Notes under the pieces: generated by a model
Told to the model about the DNA's origin: nothing
The model's database searches: none
What the model saw: only the letters and a program-made list of their open reading frames with translations
Shown here: positions 44,899 through 55,731 of the stretch, one piece after another
Numbering within the stretch: position 1 is the first letter of the stretch
How the letters are laid out: each line of letters starts with the position of its first letter
Assembly: GCA_029532415.1 (NCBI GenBank)
Contig: JAQOTA010000049.1
Location: 372,001 to 436,000, forward strand
Origin: Marasmius tenuissimus
Taxonomy: Eukaryota > Basidiomycota > Agaricomycetes > Agaricales > Marasmiaceae
Length of the DNA stretch: 64,000 bases
Reading direction: 5' to 3'
Program-made: the position numbers and the translations under genes

Positions 44899-46864
44899 AT
44901 GGGCTCTGCCGATATCTTCTCGTCGTACGCCTCCGTTTGGAAGTTCATCGTGGATGGTCGCGATCTTGTGGAAGCTGGATGTCGCAAGGTAGGTTTCACC
45001 CGAAAAATGACCGTTTCTCCTTACTGAACCCTTTATGATTGAGCTCTAGTATCCCGGGAAGCTTTTCAAGATACCGGACATCGATAGTTGGACCGTAATT
45101 GTGAACGGACCTCGTTTCCTTGAGGATGTACGAAAAGCGCCTGAAGAGATGTTATCTGCCATGGACACCGTTGAGAACGTATGCGGCGCAAGACTTCTTA
45201 TTTATGTTCCAACATTGACACGTTTTGGCCCATCTTACAGCTCCTCAAGATGAAGTATACCGTGTCGCCTAGATCAATGATCAACCCGTACCACGTTCAA
45301 GTCGTCCGAACGCCACTCACTCAAAACATAAATGCTCGGCTCAATGACGTTCACGACGAGATTGTAACAGCCTTCAATGACCACATCCCCGTGAAAGATG
45401 GCGAGTTCTACTACCTTCACCCATCCGGAGTACCATGACAATCCTTCTCCAGATTGGATTGAGTGCTATGGGCATGCCACTGTCCTGAAGATTGTAGTTC
45501 GCGCCGCTAATCGCCTGCTTGTTGGTCTTCCCTTGTGCAAGTTCGGCCCCTCAAACTTTGCATTTGTGAATTTCATGTCCTTACTTTTAGGTCGCGAGCC
45601 TGATTATTGCGACCTGAATCTCGACTTCACCATCAATGTCATCGCTAACTCCATTCTCATCGGCCTTTTCCCCAAGATACTGCACCCGTGCGTTTGGAAG
45701 TCGACGAGCTACATCATCCGTGCTGATCGAATTTCAGGATAGTTGGGCGAATCTTCACTGCCCGAAGGTCAATGCTGAGACGAGGAATGAGACATCTCGG
45801 TCCAATCGTTCGGGAACGGTTGGACCTTTACCATCGTTATGGGAAGGCCTACCCCGACATGCCTGTCCGTTGTACACTTTACACCCCATGTTTATTTCAC
45901 TCACCGGTTTCTTTGGATCTAGAATGACTCTATCGATTGGATTATCGATGTGAATGCACAGGTCGGGGAAGATTGGCAGAAAGGCTCAGTCGAAGATATT
46001 GTGCTACAGATTCTATTCATCAATTTTACTGCCATACATACCTCTTCGGTGAGTATGAGGACCCGACCCCTTCCATCTTCTTTCTGACACTTGGCCGAGG
46101 AGATGGCTTTCACGCACGCTCTATTCCATTTGACGACCAATCCTCAACTTGTCTCTTCGTTGAGGGAAGAACTTGAGATGGCGATTGAACGGTATGGATG
46201 GTGCAGAAGTACCATAGGTAAGCTGCGCCTTATGGACAGCTTCTTGAAAGAGTCCCAGAGGCATTTCGGGGCAGCGGTCAGTAAGTAGATCCTTTTGGTA
46301 ATCCAACGGCTTGATCTGAAGGTCGCTTTTAGCTGGCTCACTCCGTATAGCCCGAAAGGATTTTACGTTCTCGGACGGCACTGTTGTACCAGCGGGTACG
46401 AAGTTGGCGGCTCCGTCATATTTTATTCTACATAATGAGGTGTGCACCGCGACCGCTTGAACCTTATAGACCTCAAACCTTTCTGCTCAGGCCAACTATT
46501 CCGATCCCGGGGCTTTCAAACCGACACGGTTCTCTGACTTACGAGAGAAGGAAGAGGATGCGAAACACCTTCTAATAACACCTACGCTGGAATGGGTCAC
46601 TTGGGGACTCGGAGCACACGCATGGTAGGATTTTAGTTGACTTCATAGCAAGGAAAGTAACCCGAAAACACCTTCCCCAGTCCAGGAAGGTTCTTCGCAG
46701 TGAACGAGCTGAAGATGATGTTCTCCCACCTCTTACTGACGTACGACGTCAAGCTGAAAGGGGATGGCGGTTTCCCTCCATCTAACTTTGCCATGGGAAG
46801 CCTCAGCCCGAATCAAAAGGCAAAGGTTTTGTTCCGCAAGCGCACCACTCAACCGATATCCTAG
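44899..46864 (+). CDS. Cytochrome P450, N-terminal anchor exon not found
   Basis: Eleven exons sum to 1419 bases (472 residues) in one frame. The I-helix is FTAIHTSSEMAFTHAL, the ExxR is KESQR, and the haem loop GLGAHACPGRFFAVNELK is spliced from two exons. The pattern (AIHTSS I-helix, LPLCREPDY, LFPKILHPIVGRIF) resembles fungal ent-kaurene-oxidase-like P450s. Two introns, 45401-45452 and 45537-45590, begin with GC and not GT; with them the frame and conserved residues are restored. The first visible exon may begin at 44881 as LATIPTMGSADIF, the usual position just after the membrane anchor and hinge. No exon for the anchor could be seen, so the gene may be 5'-truncated. Confidence 0.78.
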
Positions 46865-47418
46865 AGCACTTGGAACTGGGTGTTTTTTTACGAGTACTGT
46901 ATCTTCGGACTCACTTCCGTGACGATCGATGTCTTGATAGAATTAAAGACGAACGTTGTCCGCGACGATCGCGTTGGTGTATGAAATGCGCGAGTCTGTT
47001 ATGTTATTGAACACCCAGACCCTCGACGAGCCTACCTTTCGGTCTGGAGAACACGGATTGCCTCTTGGGATACCACTTTCACCACACTCTTCCTAACCGA
47101 CTTGCTACCGATCAACGGTCACTCATCAAGGGTCTTTCTGTCATGACCCGGTAACGCAGTAATGTCGACAAATAGACCTTGACACGGCGAATAACCTGAT
47201 ATAGGCGACACCAATTCATTATCACAGTTGCGAGAAGCGGGGTTCAATGGATGATTGGAAAGGGCAACGGTTTCTCATGATATAATGACACAAACTCGAT
47301 CATAAAAAGTTGCAAGAAGGAAACTAAACTGGGCGCCAGTACACAGTACACATCGCCGATCTCTAGATTCCTGGATGCTCTACTCATTGGTCTTCCGGCA
47401 CCATGCCCATATTGCCAC
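46865..47418. other. Convergent spacer between P450 and 7TM copy C
   Basis: No open frame of note in either strand. Probably the two 3' untranslated regions. Confidence 0.5.
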
Positions 47419-49032
47419 TTAGCGCCCCTCTGTGGGTATGTCGGCGACTGTGCCCTTCTTTAGCCCGCCAGTGCTCGAACCTCCCAACGCCGAATTTTCC
47501 GTTAGGTTCAATTCTATTTCGCTGGACGGATCGATTGTAACCGATACTCTAACATCCCGGCGGATGCTCAGAAAACGGGGGTGCGGCCTGGAGGATTCGG
47601 CCAAGGACGTCGTGTTTGTGAGTTCACTAACATCGTCGCGCTCAACCGTAAGTCCCAGTCCAACGCGAACCATAACCAAAAGCGGGGCAAAGGCCTGGTA
47701 GAGCGGGTTGCGTGGAATGGATCGCCATTGTCAGTTTAATGACCAGCAGTTACGAGAAGGGTTACACGTACAATCACTTGAGGCAACATGAAGGCCATAA
47801 TTTTGGCTGCATCGCGATTGCTGTTGGTATCGCGAGTAACGTAGGCTATGAATATGATCTCAAATATCGGGATGATCATGCCCGATTCCACGCTAGGATT
47901 GAAAGGTCAGTATGTACGCGCTGAGGAAGCTAACGAAACACGCACGTTAGTGCTATGACGGAGTCATACTTTCGCGGCCCGGATAGATTTGCAACTCTAA
48001 TGTCGGGGGTGACAACCTGATGGAATTGTCTTCTCATCCACCAGATACGCCCGGCTAAATTTTAAAATGAAGCAAGTCAGAGAAGCTTCCGATGATTGAA
48101 TATTGAGACATCGTTGCTTTACCAATCAAAGTAGTCAAAAGAGTATGCGCGACAGTTGACAATATTAAGGCGGTAGTCGTCGAAAACATCGATTGTCTGA
48201 GAACTTTGGCACGCTCTCCGGACCCTCCAAGCGAATCGGTCCCATAGTCAATTTTCACATATTGACGCAATCCGGCCCAGTACATCCCTGTAGAGGGAAT
48301 CATTAGACCATTGAATTGGGATGCAAGGTTCACGGTTACGCTCTCACCCGTCTCAGCTAGAATAGCTACCATCGGGGCAGCGACGACCTTCCAGCTACGA
48401 CTCCAGATGTTGAAGCAACGATATACCTGGTATGGAGTTCATTCATCCCAAGAGATCGTTGAAGATTGCGAGGACTAACAAGTATCATAAACGTTGTGAA
48501 GCTGGCCAAGTAAATTCGGAGTGAGCATATCTTGGCCGAGAGGTGGCAGTGAGAGCGACACACTCAATCAGATGAAGAACGATGAATTGTATGATACTGC
48601 GTGCTGATCAGTGGTTTGTTATCCAGAGTATGTAAGGTCACGAGACTGACCTGCACGCTCGTACGTTGATCTCCTGGGGTGTCGAGGAACTTGAGCCGAC
48701 GAAGCTCGCAACTACCAGTAACACGGTTCCAACAACAGCCGATACAGTCGCAAATGCGAATACTATCGACGAGGAAATTGCCTGAAATAAAGTCCCTTTT
48801 CGAGACTTGCGCTTCTGAAGCAGGTACATTCCAGTCAGATAGAGCACCGTGTTGAAGCCTAGAGAGGATCGAGTTGGCTATTAGAAGTTATCGTCGATAC
48901 GCAGGAACCTACCATAGACCAGGATTTGGCTCTGTGAATGCAAAATGTGCAACGTTCATGAGCATCGTAATAATATATAGAGTGACTCACCCATCCAGAA
49001 AAGAAAAGCACAACAAAAGAAGCCCTAGGCAT
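47419..49032 (-). CDS. Seven-transmembrane protein, tandem family copy C
   Basis: Same exon plan as copies A and B. It starts MPRASFVVLFFSGW, then SQILVYG, FNTVLYLTGMYLLQKRKSRK, FQAISSSIVFAFATVSAVVG, EINVRAC, MYWAGLRQYVKIDYG, TTTALILSTVAHTLLTTLI, GRIWWMRRQFHQVV, KYDSVIALTVESGMIIPIFE and FAPLLVMVRVGLGLTVERDDVS. The tail is longer than in A and B and ends ADIPTEGR with TAA. Junctions examined are in frame. Divergence from A and B suggests an older duplicate. Function unknown. Confidence 0.7.
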
Positions 49033-49859
49033 AGCGAAATGCAGCGTCAAGCCCAAGTGAGAGGACTTGATTGTACTCTCCATTACTCTACAGTTCTGGT
49101 TTTATCTGGGTACATATGTGGACGCGGCTGTGGTTTCCATCGCCAAAGATCTGTTGAACAACCTCTTCTTGGGGTGAAGGCTGAGCAGATGGGAACGCGA
49201 ACGTTCATCAACATCATGGAGCTTGTTGAAGTCATCCAAGCCACATCCAGAAACAAGGCCAAGTATTTAGTGCGGAAGCGAACAAGGGGAAGTTGAAGCA
49301 TCACCGTCCGATCAAGGCCGTGCCTCATCTGGGGCCTCCGTTCATGTTCTCACACCTCCGGCCCCCATAATCTCATCCTCCCAAGTGCGCCAATTGGCCC
49401 AAGGCCCCAAATTGGAGTTGGTCGCGACAATTACCAGAGTCATAGCATCGAATTGTTCTCCATCTAGTACATCAGTACTGAAATTTGCCAGTCGGATCTT
49501 CAGAGACGATCGGGGTGTCTCAATAACTCGTCGATGACCCGGTACTCTCAGGCTCATGTGCCAGTAGTAGATCTACATCAATACTCACGCATTATCTTCT
49601 TTCTTCGGTGGTCTTATAGTGCCCAACTCGAAGTTAGAATTGACACTTCTTTGGTGAACCGGTGACGTTTGAATTTTGAGCAATTATTGTTGAAAAGACG
49701 GCCTGCACATACGCACTTTCCCATGTTCGGCGACCAATCGTCGTCTTTCCTGGTCGACCCGGGAAGACATACAGACCTTGGCACCTCTACAAACTCACGT
49801 CACACAATTGTTGGCCGATACTGGAACATCACCGCCACTGAGCTCAATCACAGACCTGA
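49033..49859. other. Intergenic region, unassigned short frames
   Basis: A 71-codon minus-strand frame at 49342-49557 has coding-like composition (IRLANFSTDVLDGEQFDAMT) but is not recognised. No P450-like sequence was found in the left part, although the P450 relic begins directly to the right. Confidence 0.45.
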
Positions 49860-50235
49860 GACTTGACTGCATTCAATGCGACACGATTCTCTGACCTACG
49901 AGGGAAGGAAGATGACGCAAAACATCTTCTAAGGCCAACACCTACTACGTTGGAATGGGTCACTTTGGGGCTCGGAGTACACGTGTGGTATGCTTTCGAC
50001 GGACTTTACGGTGAGGAAAATGATCTCACAACACCTTTTCTAGCCCGGGAAGGTTTTTCGCGGTGAATGAACTTAAGATGATGCTTTCCCGCATGACCTT
50101 ACTAACGTACGACGTCAAGCTGCAAGGGGACGGCGGTTACCCCCCATCCAATTGAACTTTGCCATGGGAAATCTCATGGCCCAAACCAAAAGGCTAAAGT
50201 CCTGTTTCGCAAGCGCACCACCGCGCACATACCAT
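49860..50235 (+). pseudogene. Cytochrome P450 relic (C-terminal exons)
   Basis: Matches the last two exons of the P450 at 46.5-46.86 kb: FNATRFSDLRGKEDDAKHLL, TLEWVTLGLGVHV, then an intron and CPGRFFAVNELKMML. The haem Cys is present. Near 50150, four extra bases in the segment CCATCCAATTGAACTTTGCC (parent: CCATCTAACTTTGCC) create a stop and shift the frame. The first three quarters of the gene are absent, so this is a non-functional fragment. Confidence 0.75.
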
Positions 50236-50515
50236 GGAGCAGTTATCTGTACTTTTCGAAGTGTGATGCGGGTTGGCAATATCTTCAGCGTTGATAGTAG
50301 TATATATATCGCCGGCGGATGAGTCAAATTGTAAGCGAGTAAAAGTGTCACTGTAGAGTCCCAGTTCGTTGGCGCAATTCTCATTTGACAAGCGATACGT
50401 ATACTAATAGGACTTCTGTTGTTCAGGCTTATCGCCTTACAGTAGGCTGTCCTGTATATTATTCCCAATTTAGTCTATCTGTACAGCGCCACAAGCCCTC
50501 GACACAAATTCGACC

Positions 50516-52197
50516 TCATTTCCTTAACTGGCCATTTGCAATTCCTGCGGCTTCCACCAAGCCCCAGTCCCGGGGCGACCAATGAAGTACTGCAGCAGTG
50601 GGACCAACGATATGCGAGCCGGCATCGCACACCTCCTCACTCCTCGACTTCTTCGTCGGTTCAAACCGATCGGTGAACTCTCTGCTCTCGAAGTTCAGAT
50701 TTATCTCATCGGCCGGACCAGCTACAACCGGTGTCACAACCTCCTGAGATTGAACATTCAGGAAGTGAGGTGGACCGGAGGCGCCTCTCAAAAACGAGGG
50801 GTTTGTGAGTCCACTAACATGATTGCGCTCAACTGTCAGGCCTAGTCCAACGCGAACCATGATCAATAAGGGGACAAAAGCCTAATCAAACAGAAGTGAG
50901 AACCAACTTCTACTCCCATCATCAATCAAAATAGGGAGAGATGCGCTCACAATAACTTGAGGGAACATGTATGCCATTACCGTGAGTGCGTCGTGGGCAC
51001 TGTCGGTATTGACAACATTGAAGACGATGTAGATGACCTGGAAGATCGGGATGATCACACCCGACTCCACGCTTATGAAAAGCCGTCAGCAAGCCCACTC
51101 GTGTCAAGCTGGGTGGAACGAACGTTAAAGCTATAACGGAGTCGTATTTCCGAGATGAAAAACTCGCCACTCGGTTTTCAGGGGCCACAAGTTGCCGGAG
51201 CTGTGTCTTCACCCACCAGATCCTGCCAGCTGAAAGAAAGCCGCAACTCAGAAGTTTCCAAACAGTATAGTAGCCACAAAACTTTACCAATCAATACGGT
51301 CAGAAGGGCATGCGCAAAGGCTCCGAGCAACAAGGTGGCCGTCGTGAGTACCAGGGATTTTGCGAGCACTTCGGGACGCTCTCGATCCTGCAAATCGGTA
51401 GCGTAATTGATTTGCACGTATTGGTGTAACCCGAAGTAGTACGCCCCTTCGGTAGATTGTGCAACATGCCACCTCGGTGAGTTGGGGATGCCTATAAAAG
51501 GGTATGAACGAATCTCTCACCGATCTGAGAGAGGATAGTTAATATGGGAACAACGATGATCTTCCAGCTGCGACTCCAGATGTTGAAACAACGATATACC
51601 TATTATGGCACCCGTTCATTTGTGGCGAAAATGGAAGAATGCGAGAAACTGACCAGTATCATGGAAGCTACAGCGCTATCAGTTGAGTGAGCGTCCGCGT
51701 GCAAGTACCGAGACACCTATCTATAACGTACTCGACGAGATGAAGAACGACAAACTGTATGATGCTGACAGCGAATCAGTGAATTGTCGAAATGGAGTCG
51801 ACGATAAGGCTAACCTACACGCCCGCGCGTCAATCTCAAATGGTGCCGAAGAGCTGGTGTAGTCCGCAACCACTGCTACGGTGCCAACTACAACCGACAT
51901 GGTTGCGAATACGAACACGATTGTTGAAGAGATTGCCTGGAATAGAGTTCCGTCCCGAGTCCGTCGTCTCCGAAGCAGGTACATTCCGATGGAATAGAGA
52001 ACTGTGTTGACTCCTGCAAGGAAGAGGATCGATCATCGGGTTGCTCCCTTTGTTGGTAGTCAATCATGCATTAACCTACCATATATTAGGATCTGGGCCT
52101 GTGAGTGCCAACATGAGTCGATTAAGAATAGTGTAAGATGCACAATAGAACTCACACATCCGGAGAAGAAGAGCATAACAAAAGCGATCCCGGACAT
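50516..52197 (-). CDS. Seven-transmembrane protein, tandem family copy D
   Basis: Same exon plan: MSGIAFVMLFFSGC, FQAISSTIVFVFATMSVVVG, LQDRERPEVLAKSLVL, TTATLLLGAFAHALLTVLI, GRIWWVKTQLRQLV, KYDSVIALTVESGVIIPIFQ and VPLLIMVRVGLGLTVERNHVS. The usual Trp at the end of exon 1 is Cys here. The C-terminal tail continues well beyond the other copies, through SRSEEVCDAGSHIVG to ANGQLRK, which may be read-through into former 3' flank. The flank shares CACAAATTCGACCTCATTTCC-like sequence with copy B. Function unknown. Confidence 0.68.
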
Positions 52198-53044
52198 CGT
52201 CAAGTCGAGAGCCTGCCTGAGGTTCTGGCTTTTGATCTGGGGTTTATGCCGACAGAGTTGGTTTATATGACCATGCTTTTCGTCATCAAGGTTGATCTGT
52301 TGTCTTCGTGCAGTGGAGGTAAAGGCCGATTCGGTTACAGTGAAACACCGCCGGGAACGAGTTCATCATTGATATGATGGTCAGGAAAAGTTTGGGCAAC
52401 GAGAGACCAGTGATATATTTCGGAGTTTCCATGCTTTTCAATAGTTGCTGTTCAAGTGTAGGGCGATGCTTGCACTTAGAGGTAGATGATCACAGAGGAA
52501 TGCAAGTGGAAAGAGTCGCTGTCGATGTCAGTGAGAGAACCGAGGCAGCGTCAAGTGCAGCTGCTTGGACTCGGCCGGGCCGCATTATCCGCCATCAAAT
52601 GCATCGATCCCATCTTAGCCCATCTTACACAAACGCTCTGCTACGGAGATGTCGATGAAAGTTTAGCCGCAACACGATTTTGCAGCTTGGCGCGGCTCTA
52701 TCCTGAATGTGTGACCATCATCCAGCATCTTCGCGTCGACCGTTGCGGTAGGAAGTTCATCATAGATTGGTGCCGGCCAGGGGCTTCAATTGCGGTAGAT
52801 ACCCGCCTCTATTTTTCAGTCCTCTATACCTGGCTCAGTATCTTGGAAAGCTGTTCTAGATACGCAATATTGATAAATGGAACGGTGAAAGGCAGTGGTA
52901 AGTCCGAGTCTAGGCTCGCCACATTGAAAACCTTATCAATCTTTTCTCAAACTTGGTATCACATCCATACGTTCGAGCGAGCCTGCCGTACAATAACTTC
53001 GACTGTCTTCATCCTCACCACTGGCAATGATCGTCGAGCCACAG
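52198..53044 (+). other. Spacer with an unassigned 187-codon frame
   Basis: The frame 52486-53049 has coding-like composition (LLGLGRAALSAIKCIDPILA, FCSLARLYPECVTIIQHLR, WLSILESCSRYAILING), vaguely like agaricomycete F-box-type proteins, but no defining motif is present. It runs into the P450 relic at its end. It may be chance or a further relic. Confidence 0.3.
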
Positions 53045-53470
53045 CTTGATAGGGCGGATCTTTACTACCCGAAGAATGAAACAGCTTGGTCCAATCGTTA
53101 TCAAGGGCGCGGTTACTATGAGAGGGACTTGCCCTACAAATTCAAAGCTGTCCGTTTAGTACGCTAAGCAATCCACCAAATCGTTCCCTCCCTCTTTGGA
53201 TCCACTGCGACGATTGCATTTGAATGATTGACGTAGGCGCAAAGCCGGGAGGAATCAGCAGAAAGGCTCGGTCGAAGATGTTGTGCTCCGGATTTGTTAG
53301 TATATATTCAGTTTCGCATCTTCAGTGTGTATCAGCAGACGACTCATTCGATTTCCCTCTGCAGTTTCACCAATGAGATGGCGTCGACACATGCGCTGCT
53401 TCCGAACCATTTAGCGACCTTCAATCCTCTTTTCTTTTTCTCGTTGAGAAAAGACATAGACACCTCCACA
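53045..53470 (+). pseudogene. Cytochrome P450 relic (middle exons)
   Basis: Matches P450 positions 45.74-46.17 kb: GGGCGGATCTTTACTACCCG against GGGCGAATCTTCACTGCCCG, then CGGTCCAATCGT-like and CAGAAAGGCTCGGTCGAAGA, which is nearly identical, and GAGATGGCGTCGACACATGC against GAGATGGCTTTCACGCACGC. Several indels break the frame. No haem region remains. Confidence 0.72.
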
Positions 53471-53768
53471 CCACGCAAGGCCATGGCTGCGTAATGGACC
53501 TTATCAGTCCCAACTTTCTCGCCCAGCTCGATTTCGGACCCGAACTTCATTGAGTATTCGAGAACACAAGATGGAAGGTATATAACCAGTATGCTACAGC
53601 AGTGTTTAAAGGGGACTAATTACGAATAGCGAGCAAAGACATAAAGCGATTCGTTAGGGATACAGTGATAGTTTAGAAAATAAAGATCATAAAGATATAA
53701 CCTCGTATAAGCCCGTCAATAAGAATTGGATGAAGTGGTTCAGGAGTATTTTCTGGTCTAAAGCGACA

Positions 53769-55731
53769 TTAAAGGTTGTAGACTTGGTAGTCGAAGGGAA
53801 CCGCAGCTCCCCAGAAGGCGGGGTCGCATGAGGCGGTGGAGATCGTGCCGACACCACCCAGGTTAAGGGGGTGGGTGTCCGTGGTGGAAGATTGGGTCCA
53901 TTGCGGAAGTCCCGGTGCATTGGGGTTGCCGTTTTGAAGGAAGGCTTTGTACCGAGCTTGGACTTCCAAGATAAGTGCCGCCTGTTCGGATGAGGGGTTA
54001 GGGACAGTGCCAAACTAAAGGCGAAATTGTATGAGTAAAGTACTCAGACAGACAACAGGATGTATCGACGTACCACAATCCGGATGTCATCTTGGTGGCA
54101 AACCATGCCGGGCTCGGTGCAGACGGAGAACTGTTCGTTACCAGGGAAAGTCGCTCCCCGAGTGTAAACGCCTACAAAAGCCTTTCCGCCGTGCTGCACC
54201 CAGTTCCTAGCGAAAGTCCATGCTGAACATTTCCACATTTGATCGGTCCCCACTTTCTCTAGGGCCACCCTGGAATCTTCCGAACCATTTGACAGAGGTG
54301 GGCTTGGGTAAACCCCCGAGCTGGTGACAGTGGAGGCGCGATCTGAGCCAATGATACCTGCGCAGGCAGGAAAGAAAGCCGAATTGGGAAGAGCATTTTC
54401 GAAGAAACCATATACTGTCGTAGCGGCTTCGTTTTTGACTGTGGAGATGAGGAGAGGCTTGTTGACAGATGGGAAGGCGCCTGTCGAATCGAGGGGAGAA
54501 GTGATGAAAGAGCCGTCCTGAACGACACGTATGGGTTCACCAAGGCCGGCAGCTGCGTTGATCTGTTGGCCAGTATTCTGGATGGTCCACGTAGCGTCAA
54601 CTATCGAGCTCAAAGATGCAGCATTAAGACAATTTGTATCCGACGCGGCACAGTTGATATCTTGAAGGAAGCTGTTGACCAAATCTTGCCGAACGCTCGG
54701 GGATAGAAAGCCGTAGTTCTGGGAAGAAAGGAGGAATATGAGACTTGGAGTTTGAAAGCGGGAAGGACGATGTCGTACCATTGGGTCTGACTGAATGATA
54801 GCTGATCGGAAAAGTGGTTGAGCAGACGGGGCAGCAAGGAGCGCACGAATCATGTTGCCTCCAGCGCTCTGCCCTGCGAGGGTGATCTTGTTGCCATCAC
54901 CACCAAACGGAGCAATGTTTGATTTCAAGAACTGAAGTGCGTTGACAACGTCTTTAGCTCCCAAGTTCGTGTTACCCTGTGGTTCTAGGAATCCTAACTG
55001 TTCACGGGATCAGAAACTGATCGTTGCAACTTTTTGGGATCGACCTACAGCACCGAGTCGATACTGAATCACGGCAACGATAGAACCGGTTGTCATTGCC
55101 AAGTTCGAGCCATCGAACGAGGGGTCTGCTGCAGAACCAGTGATGAATGATCCGCCGTGTATCCTGTCGATAAACAATCTGAATTGGGGCAAGCTCGGGT
55201 TCGAGGATGAGGTGCCTTACCAAACCATGACAGGCGCTCCGCTGTTGGGTTGCAAGTATGTCGGGACGTAAAGGATCATCGACAGGCAATCCTCCGAATA
55301 CGAGGACGCGCTGATAAGCGGCTGCGGACACGCAAGAGGTAATGCCGCGGGGTCATTGGCACCGTTTCTGAGACATGCATGAGTTTCGAACCTTTCGAAA
55401 CCAAGATGAGAACCTACGGGAACTGCCATGTTGTTGCGACGGCCGACGGCGCCCACCGGTTGGCGGATGCATACCTAACCGCAAATCTGTTGGCCCCAGA
55501 TGCAAAGGTTCCCTTCGCAGTCCCAATGGGTGTAGTAATCTGGAGTCCAGTCGCCGGTGCTCTAGGGCAAGGACTTATTCTCTTGAGGACCGGAACTTGA
55601 CACCATATTTTCCCCCAGTCGTAACCACCCAGTCCAAGGGTGGTGGGGAAAGACTGAGATGTGGGGGGTGCAGGAGCCGCAGCTGCCGTAGAAAGCAGAA
55701 GAAGAGACGACAGGAGAGAAAGAGCAACCAT
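53769..55731 (-). CDS. Secreted type-B carboxylesterase/lipase
   Basis: Extracellular serine esterase of the alpha/beta hydrolase fold. The N-terminus MVALSLLSSLLLLSTAAAAP is a clear signal peptide. Then come GLQITTPIGTAKGTF, RFAVRYASANRWAPS, SEDCLSMILYVPTYL, the oxyanion-hole VMVWIHGGSF (split by an intron), YRLGALGFL, and the nucleophile elbow ITLAGQSAGGNM with catalytic Ser. The downstream Glu/Asp and His are expected in the region encoded by 54044-54500 and about 54070-54110 (GMVCHQDDIRIV contains the His-Asp pair). The C-terminus ends FDYQVYNL. About seven introns. Likely used in breakdown of plant esters or lipids; precise substrate unknown. Length fits the family. Confidence 0.88.

Noticed and set aside
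45370..45600. P450 at 44.9 kb as a pseudogene with two frameshifts
   Set aside because: Both apparent frameshifts disappear with GC-AG introns of normal length, and the complete model closes in frame with all key residues; RNA is still needed.
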